From Caryophanales bacterium UBA5364 (GTDB lineage Bacteria; Bacillota_I; Bacilli_A; RF39; UBA660), in NCBI GenBank assembly GCA_002410935.1, contig DHPM01000005.1, positions 1 to 64,000 on the forward strand: a DNA stretch of 64,000 bases, given 5' to 3'. The notes beneath the pieces were generated by a model, which did no database searches, was not told where the DNA came from, and saw nothing but the letters and a program-made list of their open reading frames with translations. The stretch's first letter is position 1. Each line of letters opens with the position of its first letter. Shown here piece after piece: positions 56,244 through 63,228 of this stretch. The position numbers and the translations under genes were made by a program.

Positions 56244-57611
56244 ATGGAAATTATTAAGAAAATTATTTTGTATTCAATAATTATATGTTTTAGTTTAGTA
56301 TTAAGCTATTATTTAGGAAAAAACGGTGTTTTAATTACTCTTTTAGTTGTAGCAGGAACAATCTATATAAGTGAAAAACTTAACTTTAAAAGATTTTGGT
56401 TATTATTATTTATAATATCACTTATGGTTAGATTAATCGTTATATTAGTAATTGATACTCCAATAGCTTCTGATTTTGCAGTAATGTATAACACTGCTCG
56501 TCAATTATTAGTTGGTGATATGAGTTATACAACATCTGGATACATTATTACTTGGGGATATCAAATGGGGCATACAATATATATGACTATGTTACTTAAA
56601 CTTATTGATAGTGTTATCTTTCTAAAGATAGTTAATTGTCTTTTTACAGCTGGAATAACAGTTTTAATATATTTAATTGCTAGAGAAATAGCAAGTGAAA
56701 AAGCATCAAGGATAGTTAGTGTTTTATATGTGTTTTTTCCATTTCCATTATTATTAAATACGGTTTTAACTAACCAACATGTGTCATTATTCTTTATTCT
56801 TCTAGCATTATATATATTAATTGGTAAAAGGTTTCTAAATTTTAATCCTTATTTAAAAAATATTATAATAGGTTTATCTCTAGCTATCGCTAATATAATA
56901 AGGCCTGAAATAATCGTTATAATAACTAGTTTAATTATCTATCTTTTTGTAACTAGTAAAAAGAATGATTATAAACAAAATATATTTGGTTTCATTATAA
57001 TTTTAGTAACTTACTTTATAATTTTTAATACTACTTCAGCAATATTAACTAAAACTAATATTAGTCCTAGTGGTTTGGAAAACAAAAATCCTATTTGGAA
57101 GTTTGTGTTAGGTTTTAACCATGAAACAAATGGAGTATATAGTGCTAGTGATGCTAGTAAGTATTCGGGTATAAGTAGACAGGATATAGCAAAAGAAGAG
57201 TTAATGGAAAGGTCAGTAGGTAGTATTAAAAAAATACCGATTTTATTCATTAAAAAATCTGTTATCTTATGGACAAACCACGATTTAAAGTGGTCAGTTG
57301 GCAATTTTAAATATCAAACTGTTTTAGAAAAAAAAGGTGACTTTAATATCTTTTATAATGTTGTTAATAATATTAATCAAATCATGATTATATCAATCTT
57401 AATAATGTTTGTTTTAGGAGTCATATATTATTTAAAAAATAAAACAAGTGAAAAAGCATTATTATTTATCATTATTGCATTAGTATATTTTGGTGTTTAT
57501 TTATTAATTGAAATAGCTCCACGTTATGCTTATGCACCTCAAGTGCTTTTAATCATAACCTCAGCTTTAGGATATGATTATTTAAGAACTAAAATTAAGA
57601 TAAATAAGTAA
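56244..57611 (+). CDS. Multi-pass membrane glycosyltransferase (GT-C type)
   Basis: 455 residues from ATG 56244 with AAAAGGAG upstream; a longer frame from 56196 would start at the promoter -10. About 11 membrane segments are visible. The first extracytoplasmic loop contains SDFAVMYNTARQLL, matching the acidic loop motif of GT-C enzymes such as GT39 and related mannosyl or arabinosyl transferases that use lipid-linked sugars. The C-terminal loop has IAPRYAYAPQ. Cell-surface glycosylation is the likely role; donor and acceptor are unknown. It is monocistronic. Confidence 0.7.
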   Translation: MEIIKKIILYSIIICFSLVLSYYLGKNGVLITLLVVAGTIYISEKLNFKRFWLLLFIISLMVRLIVILVIDTPIASDFAVMYNTARQLLVGDMSYTTSGYIITWGYQMGHTIYMTMLLKLIDSVIFLKIVNCLFTAGITVLIYLIAREIASEKASRIVSVLYVFFPFPLLLNTVLTNQHVSLFFILLALYILIGKRFLNFNPYLKNIIIGLSLAIANIIRPEIIVIITSLIIYLFVTSKKNDYKQNIFGFIIILVTYFIIFNTTSAILTKTNISPSGLENKNPIWKFVLGFNHETNGVYSASDASKYSGISRQDIAKEELMERSVGSIKKIPILFIKKSVILWTNHDLKWSVGNFKYQTVLEKKGDFNIFYNVVNNINQIMIISILIMFVLGVIYYLKNKTSEKALLFIIIALVYFGVYLLIEIAPRYAYAPQVLLIITSALGYDYLRTKIKINK

Positions 57612-57615
57612 TTAT

Positions 57616-57640
57616 AAAGATCTGTATAAGATCTTTTTTT
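57616..57640 (+). terminator. Terminator after the glycosyltransferase gene
   Basis: AAAGATC/GATCTTT stem, seven-base loop and T run. Confidence 0.75.
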
Positions 57641-57689
57641 GTCATTAATTATTCAAAACTGAATACTTTATCTTATAGAGGTGATACTT

Positions 57690-58244
57690 GTGGGAAAACT
57701 TACTAAAAACCATGATACCGTACTTACACAAGATTATAATATTGAACATATTGGAATTGATGTTACTGCTAATGACGGCGAGAAAAATATCTTAGACTGG
57801 ATTATTCCAATTGCTAAAGGTAAAGTAATAGAAATAGTATCTAATAAAAACTACACTAACAATGATCCTTCTAATTATGGAGACTATGGTAATTATATTA
57901 TAATTGATCATAGTAATGGCGTCTTATCTAGATATGCTCATTTAGCTTATAATACGATTAAGGTTAAATTAAATGAAGTAGTCGATGAATCTACTATCTT
58001 AGCATTCATGGGAGCAACCGGATATGCATTTGGTGGGCATCTTCACTTTGAGATTATAGTTAATGGTAATACTATAGACCCATATGATTATGTTTTCAAA
58101 GATAAATTATTAATTATCGCAGAAAATGAGAAGCCTGTTCCTGATATAGATGAACCAGACAATAATACTAAGAAATCATGTTTAACTATTATTCAAGATT
58201 TTATTCAAAAAATAATTGATATTGCATTTAGAAGAAAAAGATGA
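57690..58244 (+). CDS. M23 family peptidase-like protein without signal peptide
   Basis: 184 residues from GTG 57690, behind AGAGGTGAT. The M23 zinc motifs are present: HIGIDVTA (His-x3-Asp) near residue 21, RYAHL, and GHLHFEI near 115. M23 enzymes cut peptide bridges in peptidoglycan. Here there is no signal peptide, the catalytic domain begins almost at the N terminus, and the C terminus is an amphipathic, basic helix (IIQDFIQKIIDIAFRRKR). This arrangement is closer to endolysins or to proteins exported by an unusual path. A terminator overlapping the stop separates it from the next pair of genes. Confidence 0.82.
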   Translation: MGKLTKNHDTVLTQDYNIEHIGIDVTANDGEKNILDWIIPIAKGKVIEIVSNKNYTNNDPSNYGDYGNYIIIDHSNGVLSRYAHLAYNTIKVKLNEVVDESTILAFMGATGYAFGGHLHFEIIVNGNTIDPYDYVFKDKLLIIAENEKPVPDIDEPDNNTKKSCLTIIQDFIQKIIDIAFRRKR

Positions 58245-58260
58245 TTTATCATCTTTTTTG
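58236..58260 (+). terminator. Terminator after the M23 gene
   Basis: A 9-bp stem AAAAGATGA/TCATCTTTT including the stop codon, followed by a T run. Confidence 0.75.
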
Positions 58261-58335
58261 TAAATATATAATATGATAAAAAGTTATTTTAATAATGAAA
58301 AAAATGTGGTAAAATGTAAACATAGGAGGAATAAT

Positions 58336-58791
58336 ATGAGTGGTACAATTATCATACAAGAACCAAGAAAAACAAAAGAAAAGTTTTCATCATGGTATGA
58401 GAAAAAGTTTATTGAAACTGGTAAATCAAAAGACTTTGAAGAAAAGTTTGATCAAGCTATTAATGTAGCAACGCAATCAGTAGTTGTAGCAGGATCAGCA
58501 GCTACAGTAGCTTTAATTTTTTGCCCTGTTGATGGACCATTTGGAGAATTATGTACAATCGCAGCAACTCCCGTTTTAGCTAAACTAGTTGAGGAATGCG
58601 GTAAACTACTTAAGAAAGTCGTTATTAAAGATATTAAAAGGGATTTAATCGAAGGAACGATTGTTCAAAAAGATGGTAGTAGTGAATCAGTTATTATCCC
58701 AGATGGTAATATTGTTGAAGATGCTAAAAATATTTCTAAAGATTTAAATGAATTTAAGGATACCCTTAATAAAGGAGGAAAAGTAGCATAA
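58336..58791 (+). CDS. Unrecognised 151-residue protein with hydrophobic centre
   Basis: I do not recognise this protein. The start ATG 58336 has AGGAGGAAT just upstream; an earlier start at 58273 would precede it. It has no signal peptide. Residues 1-40 are charged (RKTKEKFSSWYEKKF). Residues 43-85 are hydrophobic and alanine-rich (VVVAGSAATVALIF and TIAATPVLAKLV), with two cysteines around a DGPFGE turn. Residues 90-151 are helical and charged. The hydrophobic part could be a membrane hairpin. The stop overlaps the start of the DUF1292-like gene by one base, so they are translated together. Confidence 0.75.
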   Translation: MSGTIIIQEPRKTKEKFSSWYEKKFIETGKSKDFEEKFDQAINVATQSVVVAGSAATVALIFCPVDGPFGELCTIAATPVLAKLVEECGKLLKKVVIKDIKRDLIEGTIVQKDGSSESVIIPDGNIVEDAKNISKDLNEFKDTLNKGGKVA

Positions 58792-59075
58792 TGAAAAATA
58801 GTATTACTGTATATGATGAAAATAATAATGCCATTGTTGTTGATGTCGTAGCAAACTTTAGAATTGAGGAATACAATAAAGATTATGTTGTTTATACTTT
58901 AAACGATGATTTAACTAGTGAAATGGTTAATATGTGTATATCACAAGTTGATTTAACTGGTGATACACCAAAGTTTATTTCTATTCCAGATGAAGAAGTA
59001 AATACGGTATTAAGTTTCTATGATTATGTAAGAGATCATGTTACTGGAGAAAGAGAAGAAGAACAAGAAGATTAA
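58791..59075 (+). CDS. DUF1292-like small acidic protein
   Basis: 94 residues starting NSITVYDENNNAIVVDVVANFRIEEYNKDYVVYTL. This follows the DUF1292 (YrzB-like) pattern: an acidic strand, a loop, an aromatic strand and an acidic tail (GEREEEQED). The family function is unknown. It is coupled to the 58336 gene through TAATG. Confidence 0.7.
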   Translation: MKNSITVYDENNNAIVVDVVANFRIEEYNKDYVVYTLNDDLTSEMVNMCISQVDLTGDTPKFISIPDEEVNTVLSFYDYVRDHVTGEREEEQED

Positions 59076-59102
59076 AAAAGAAGTTATTTATAACTTCTTT
59101 TT
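59075..59102. terminator. Bidirectional terminator between 58791 gene and the cytidylyltransferase
   Basis: A 12-bp stem with loop TTTA, with A and T runs on either side. It includes the minus-strand stop codon. Confidence 0.8.
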
Positions 59103-59795
59103 AAGTAATGTTTTAGCAATTAATAAGTCATCCTTAGTAGTAATTTTAATATTAGATTTATCCCCTCTAACAAGATAAACTGGTTCATTATGAATTGTAA
59201 ATATTTTACTACCATCAGTTAGAGTTTCCTTTTCTTTTTCAGTTAAAACATTAAATAGCTTAATTAATTTATTTAAGTTAAAACTTTGTGGTGTTTGAAC
59301 ATGAAAAACATTTTTTCTGATAGGGGTACTAGTAATTGTTTTATGATCAGTTGATGTAATAATAGTATCGATAGCTTCAATAACCGTTGTAACAGCACCA
59401 TACTTTGCTGCATAATTTATATTATCATTAATCATTTGTTCCGTAATAAATGGTCTAACTGAGTCATGTGTAACAACGATATCATTATTATTGATACCAT
59501 AATTATCTTTAATATAATTACAACCGTTCATCATTGTATCATTTCTAGTTAAGCCACTTTCAACTATAATTATATTATCGGTATTGATTATATATTTTTC
59601 AATATTATCTTTAATAAAAGTATGCCATTTTTTAGGCGCGCATATAATTGTTTTAGCAATTTTGTCATTTAATAAAAATTGTTTGACTGTATAAATAAAA
59701 ATAGGAACATTATTTAATAATAAAAATTGTTTTGGTTTATCAGTTTGTCCCATTCTAGTTCCATTACCACCTGCTAAAATAATACCATATACCAT
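59088..59795 (-). CDS. IspD/TarI family cytidylyltransferase
   Basis: 235 residues. The nucleotide-binding signature is ILAGGNGTRMGQTDKPKQF at the N terminus; later motifs are THDSVRPFI, TPIRKNVFHVQTPQSF, LTDGSKIF and VRGDKSNIKIT. It transfers CMP either to methylerythritol phosphate (IspD, isoprenoid synthesis) or to ribitol phosphate (TarI, teichoic acid). The KPKQF form and the N terminus are closer to TarI as I recall it, but sequence alone does not settle this. No ispF or tarJ lies nearby. The ribosome site AGGAGGT is visible on the minus strand upstream of 59795. Confidence 0.88.
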   Translation of the reverse strand: MVYGIILAGGNGTRMGQTDKPKQFLLLNNVPIFIYTVKQFLLNDKIAKTIICAPKKWHTFIKDNIEKYIINTDNIIIVESGLTRNDTMMNGCNYIKDNYGINNNDIVVTHDSVRPFITEQMINDNINYAAKYGAVTTVIEAIDTIITSTDHKTITSTPIRKNVFHVQTPQSFNLNKLIKLFNVLTEKEKETLTDGSKIFTIHNEPVYLVRGDKSNIKITTKDDLLIAKTLLKKKL

Positions 59796-59834
59796 CTTAT
59801 ACCTCCATAAATTTATTAATTATATTATACCATG

Positions 59835-59864
59835 TAGACAACTAAATAGATAATATGATATATT
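59835..59864 (+). promoter_or_regulatory. Promoter for tRNA-Thr (CGU)
   Basis: TAGACA at 59835-59840 and TATATT at 59859-59864, 18 bases apart, just upstream of the tRNA. Confidence 0.5.
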
Positions 59865-59880
59865 ATTTATATAAAATTAT

Positions 59881-59956
59881 GCTGGAATAGCTTAGTAGGT
59901 AGAGCAATCGTCTCGTAAGCGATAGGTCGTAGGTTCAAATCCTATTTCCAGCACCA
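59881..59956 (+). tRNA. tRNA-Thr (anticodon CGU)
   Basis: Acceptor GCTGGAA/TTCCAGC with encoded ACCA. The anticodon stem ATCGT/GCGAT encloses CTCGTAA, giving CGU, which reads ACG. The T-loop TTCAAAT is canonical. Confidence 0.95.
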
Positions 59957-59988
59957 TATTGATTAATTGCTTGGTTTCAAGTGTTATA

Positions 59989-60020
59989 AAAAAGATATTG
60001 GATAATTCTAATATCTTTTT
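59989..60020 (+). terminator. Terminator after tRNA-Thr (CGU)
   Basis: An 11-bp stem AAAAAGATATT/AATATCTTTTT with a ten-base loop, at the end of a T run. Confidence 0.75.
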
Positions 60021-60023
60021 ATA

Positions 60024-60052
60024 TTGTTAAAAAGATAGATATATGTTAAAAT
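60024..60052 (+). promoter_or_regulatory. SigmaA promoter for the acyltransferase gene
   Basis: TTGTTA at 60024-60029, 17-base spacer and TAAAAT at 60047-60052, with a TGT extended -10. Confidence 0.6.
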
Positions 60053-60083
60053 ATATTTATATAGTAAGGTAGGGGTAATGTAT

Positions 60084-61139
60084 ATGAAATTAAAAAGTAA
60101 AGATCGTAGTTTGAATTTTCTAATCGTTAGTTCAGTATTTATGATGGTTTTATTTTCAATAAGTAATTACTACTGTGAAAACTTTTCAATTATTGAACAA
60201 GACATATATTTATTTGCTTGTACAATAAAATCAATCAGTATTATAGCTTTTCCAATCTTATTTTTAATCGGTGGGGCTATTTTACTAAATAAACCAATCA
60301 ATTTCACTAAATATAAGACCAATATTAAAAAAATGATTCTATTCATCATCTTTTGGACTTTTATTTATTACTTATGGAATCATTTTGTTCAGGGTGAAAA
60401 CAGTAATTTAATATTAGTAGCGGTTGAAGGCTTTTTTAAGCCAATAGATGAAGTGTTAGGAATACTATATATCTTTTTAACTATCTACTTAACTCTTCCT
60501 CTAATAGAACTTATTACTTTAAATATGACTATTAAACACGAGAATTTATTTCTTAATTTATGGTTGTTTTTCTCAGGTACTGTTTATTTAATAACCATTA
60601 TCTTAAATCTAAGCAATCTAGATTTGAATGTAATGTATCAAATTCCAATTGTTCAAGGTACATATTACTTAGGGTATTTTATCGTGGGACATATTATATA
60701 TAAAAGATTAAAAGAAAAAGAATATGATCATATTTATAACAAATACTTCATTATTTGTGCATTAGTTGGTATATTCATAACTATTGCAGGTAGTTTTATA
60801 TTATCAATTTGTGAAAATCAATATTTCGAACATTTCTTTTCAAATCAAAGCCTCTTTGTGATGATGAGTTCAATCTCAATTTATGTATTATTTATTAACA
60901 ATGGTAATAAATTATTTAAAAATAAAAAGTTTAATCACATTATTGGAAAGATAGCTCCTTATTCTTTAAGTATTTATTTAATTCATCCATTGTTAGTTGA
61001 TCTCTCAATAAAGTATTCGTTACTAAATTATCTTAATCCTTATATTAGTGTTTTGAGTAATTTGATTATCATTTACTTGGTATCATATTTAATTAGTTAT
61101 TTAATAAGAAAAGTTCCTTATATTAGAAATTTTGTTTAA
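60084..61139 (+). CDS. Acyltransferase 3 family membrane protein
   Basis: 351 residues with about ten membrane segments. The pattern fits the acyltransferase-3 family (OatA/WecH/EpsH-like): the IAFPILFLIGGAILLNK segment near residue 55, FWTFIYYLWN, and a late SLSIYLIHPLLVD motif, which is typical of the family's penultimate helix. These enzymes acetylate or succinylate surface sugars. The first-helix catalytic His usual in the family is not evident, so the specific activity is uncertain. The start could also be ATG 60078; 60084 is better spaced from AGGGG. Confidence 0.72.
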   Translation: MKLKSKDRSLNFLIVSSVFMMVLFSISNYYCENFSIIEQDIYLFACTIKSISIIAFPILFLIGGAILLNKPINFTKYKTNIKKMILFIIFWTFIYYLWNHFVQGENSNLILVAVEGFFKPIDEVLGILYIFLTIYLTLPLIELITLNMTIKHENLFLNLWLFFSGTVYLITIILNLSNLDLNVMYQIPIVQGTYYLGYFIVGHIIYKRLKEKEYDHIYNKYFIICALVGIFITIAGSFILSICENQYFEHFFSNQSLFVMMSSISIYVLFINNGNKLFKNKKFNHIIGKIAPYSLSIYLIHPLLVDLSIKYSLLNYLNPYISVLSNLIIIYLVSYLISYLIRKVPYIRNFV

Positions 61140-61273
61140 GTTTAATCGTTAAAAAACAAATATATTTGACTAGAAATAGACAATTTATTATCTAAAAAGA
61201 TTAAAACTTAAACTAAAAGCATTATATATTTTTTGATTTTGTGATATAATGTATTAGTGTTTGAGGTGAAGAC

Positions 61274-61786
61274 ATGCAAAATAGTATAAAAGATAAAGAG
61301 TATTTACGAATCGTTAAATACATTTTAGAAGATAAATCATTTGAAAAAATGAGTAATATAAGTCATCATTGTAGTAATCGTTATGATCATTCTTTGAAAG
61401 TATCATACTATTCATACAAGATAGCTAAATTATTACGTTTAAATAGTGAAGAAGTAGCACGTGCTGGATTGTTACATGATTTCTATTTTGAAACAACCGT
61501 TGATTATAAAAAAACAACAAATAAAGTAAAGTTATTTACAACTGAACATCCAAAGCAAGCTTTAGAAAACGCTAAGAAACGCTTTACTATTTCTGAAAAA
61601 GAAGAGGATATTATTATTTCTCATATGTTTCCATTTGATTTTAGATTACCTAAATACATGGAAAGTTGGGTTGTTAATTTTACCGATACTTTTATTAGTA
61701 TTTTTGAATTTTCGAAGAAGTTTAGCTATAAATTTAGTTATGTTACTAATTTATATTTAATATTAATACTTAACTCACTTAAATAG
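61274..61786 (+). CDS. HD-domain phosphohydrolase
   Basis: 170 residues. The HD-superfamily metal ligands appear as His in RYDHSLKVS near 39, the His-Asp doublet in GLLHDFYFE near 71, a His in ISHMFPF near 116, and an Asp in NFTDTFIS near 138. Length and order fit the stand-alone HD proteins of Bacillota. Substrates of this group are nucleotides or nucleotide second messengers; none is indicated here. An extended -10 TATAAT lies at 61243-61248. The tRNA-Arg gene follows. Confidence 0.82.
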   Translation: MQNSIKDKEYLRIVKYILEDKSFEKMSNISHHCSNRYDHSLKVSYYSYKIAKLLRLNSEEVARAGLLHDFYFETTVDYKKTTNKVKLFTTEHPKQALENAKKRFTISEKEEDIIISHMFPFDFRLPKYMESWVVNFTDTFISIFEFSKKFSYKFSYVTNLYLILILNSLK

Positions 61787-61808
61787 GCTGCTTTATGTGG
61801 CTTTTTAT

Positions 61809-61885
61809 GTCCTTGTAACTCAGCTGGATAGAGTATCCCCCTCCTAAGGGGAAAGTCGGAGGTTCAAATCCTCTCAGGGACGCCA
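61809..61885 (+). tRNA. tRNA-Arg (anticodon CCU)
   Basis: Acceptor GTCCTTG/CAGGGAC with one G-T pair, followed by encoded GCCA. The anticodon stem TCCCC/GGGGA encloses CTCCTAA, giving CCU, which reads AGG. No separate promoter is clear between it and the HD gene. Confidence 0.95.
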
Positions 61886-61896
61886 TATCGTATTTT

Positions 61897-61920
61897 AGAC
61901 CTTTGTAAATCAAAGGTTTT
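61897..61920 (+). terminator. Terminator after tRNA-Arg
   Basis: ACCTTTG/CAAAGGT stem, five-base loop and a long T-rich tract. Confidence 0.75.
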
Positions 61921-61996
61921 TATTTTTTTTAATCTAATTAGCATTTGAAAGTTAAAATAATGAAACACAATAAGTGATTTTTTTTAAATAATATGG

Positions 61997-62002
61997 TATA
62001 AT
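61997..62002 (+). promoter_or_regulatory. Extended -10 promoter for the coiled-coil gene
   Basis: TATAAT preceded by ATGG. GTGATT, 17 bases upstream, is a weak -35. Confidence 0.5.
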
Positions 62003-62030
62003 ATTTTTATAAAAGAATAGAAGGTGTAAT

Positions 62031-62687
62031 ATGGATAATTATAGAGAAATATTGAAAAATATTTTTGATAATTTAACTGGTGATTATAAAACAGACATCT
62101 ATTATCTGAATAAACAAGCTAGTAATTATCAAGATCATCCTGAATCTAATATAATCATTAATGAGATTGCTCAAAAGGTTAATGGATTAGTTCAAGAATC
62201 TAAAAAAATAGAGTATACTGACAGAATATACCAACAATACATTAATCATGAGATTACTAAAGAAGAAGTCGATCAATTAATTAATGCTGGTAAAATAGAC
62301 TTGAATTATTACATATCTAAAATTGATGAGAAAATAGACCAATTAAAAGAAAAGAAAAAAAGTAATACTCTTATGAGTAAAATAGAGAAGAAAATTGCTG
62401 AGATAGAAATTCAAGCAAAATTAAGCAATATTAAACATCAATTAGATTCAAGAGAAAAGGTTGTTAAAACAGAAAATGGTGATTTATCTTATGATGATGT
62501 GAGCAGATTATCCAATGTTATTGATAATAAACTAAATGAAATAGCTGAAATTAATGCCTTGATTAGTCGAATTAATAATATGATTGTTAATTTAACAGAA
62601 GGTGGTAAAATTAAAAATAAGGATTCAGAACTTAAACAACTACATAATGATATTGAAACTAAATTAAAACATTTACAAAATATATAA
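62031..62687 (+). CDS. Unrecognised helical coiled-coil protein
   Basis: 218 residues with no signal peptide or membrane segment and almost no predicted beta structure. Residues about 1-75 are helical and polar. Residues 90-150 (ISKIDEKIDQLKEKKKS and KIEKKIAEIEIQAKL) and 170-218 are heptad-like coiled coils rich in Lys, Glu and Ile. The HEITKEEVDQLINAGKID segment resembles a short helical hairpin. I cannot name a family. It is monocistronic, bounded by a promoter and a small hairpin. Confidence 0.8.
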   Translation: MDNYREILKNIFDNLTGDYKTDIYYLNKQASNYQDHPESNIIINEIAQKVNGLVQESKKIEYTDRIYQQYINHEITKEEVDQLINAGKIDLNYYISKIDEKIDQLKEKKKSNTLMSKIEKKIAEIEIQAKLSNIKHQLDSREKVVKTENGDLSYDDVSRLSNVIDNKLNEIAEINALISRINNMIVNLTEGGKIKNKDSELKQLHNDIETKLKHLQNI

Positions 62688-62705
62688 CCCATTAAGGGTT
62701 TTTTT
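62686..62705 (+). terminator. Terminator after the coiled-coil gene
   Basis: AACCC/GGGTT stem with loop ATTAA and T7, overlapping the stop codon. Confidence 0.65.
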
Positions 62706-62707
62706 AG

Positions 62708-62736
62708 TTGATTTAAAGTGTTTTTTATTATATACT
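62708..62736 (+). promoter_or_regulatory. SigmaA promoter for tRNA-Thr (GGU)
   Basis: TTGATT at 62708-62713, 17-base spacer and TATACT at 62731-62736, eleven bases before the tRNA. Confidence 0.7.
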
Positions 62737-62746
62737 ATTGTTGTAT

Positions 62747-62820
62747 GCCGCAATAGTATAATGGTATTACGAGGCCATGGTAAGGCTTTAATCGGTGTTC
62801 AATTCACCGTTGCGGCACCA
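62747..62820 (+). tRNA. tRNA-Thr (anticodon GGU)
   Basis: Acceptor GCCGCAA/TTGCGGC with encoded ACCA. The anticodon stem AGGCC/GGCTT with one G-T pair encloses ATGGTAA, giving GGU, which reads ACC and ACU. The T-loop TTCAATT and T-stem CGGTG/CACCG are intact. G1-C72 and C2-G71 fit threonine identity. Confidence 0.9.
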
Positions 62821-62829
62821 GTAGAAAAC

Positions 62830-62855
62830 AACTTGCGAATAACCGCAAGTTTTAT
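62830..62855 (+). terminator. Terminator after tRNA-Thr (GGU)
   Basis: A perfect 8-bp stem AACTTGCG/CGCAAGTT, six-base loop and TT run. Confidence 0.75.
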
Positions 62856-62889
62856 TATATATACACCAATATAATATAAAGGAGATAAT

Positions 62890-63198
62890 ATGAAAGTATA
62901 TAATAAGTTAGTAAGGGATAAGATACCTGATATCATTAAAGATGATAATGGTATACCGATTACAAGAATTTTAAATGATGAAGAATATTTAGAAGAATTA
63001 AACAACAAATTAAAAGAAGAATTAGATGAGTATTTAGAAGACGGTAGCATTGAAGAATTAGCTGATATGGCTGAAGTTATACGAGCTATACTTGAACTTA
63101 AAAAGACTTCGTATGAAGAGTTTGAGAACATTAGAATATCTAAAGTATTAAAACGTGGTGCTTTCAAGAAAAGAATTTTTTTAGAAAGAGAAGACTAA
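62890..63198 (+). CDS. MazG-like nucleotide pyrophosphohydrolase
   Basis: 102 residues beginning YNKLVRDKIPDII, the start typical of small all-alpha NTP pyrophosphohydrolases annotated as phosphoribosyl-ATP pyrophosphohydrolase-like. The acidic metal-binding helices are visible: KLKEELDEYLED near 40, then EELADMAEVIRAI near 57 (E-x2-D pattern). The KRGAFKKRIFLE end is also typical. A house-cleaning role against non-canonical nucleotides is likely; no his operon is nearby. The ribosome site is AAAGGAGATAAT. Confidence 0.82.
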   Translation: MKVYNKLVRDKIPDIIKDDNGIPITRILNDEEYLEELNNKLKEELDEYLEDGSIEELADMAEVIRAILELKKTSYEEFENIRISKVLKRGAFKKRIFLERED

Positions 63199-63228
63199 AA
63201 AAGAATAAACAATTGTTTATTCTTTTAA
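63197..63228. terminator. Bidirectional terminator, convergent genes
   Basis: A perfect palindrome of 14 bases per arm (AAAAGAATAAACAA and its complement) lies between the MazG-like gene and the symporter and includes the symporter stop codon. Confidence 0.85.

Noticed and set aside
61140-61273. Regulatory RNA or riboswitch in the gap before the HD gene
   Set aside because: Only A/T-rich sequence and a -10 element are visible; no conserved riboswitch or T-box motif.
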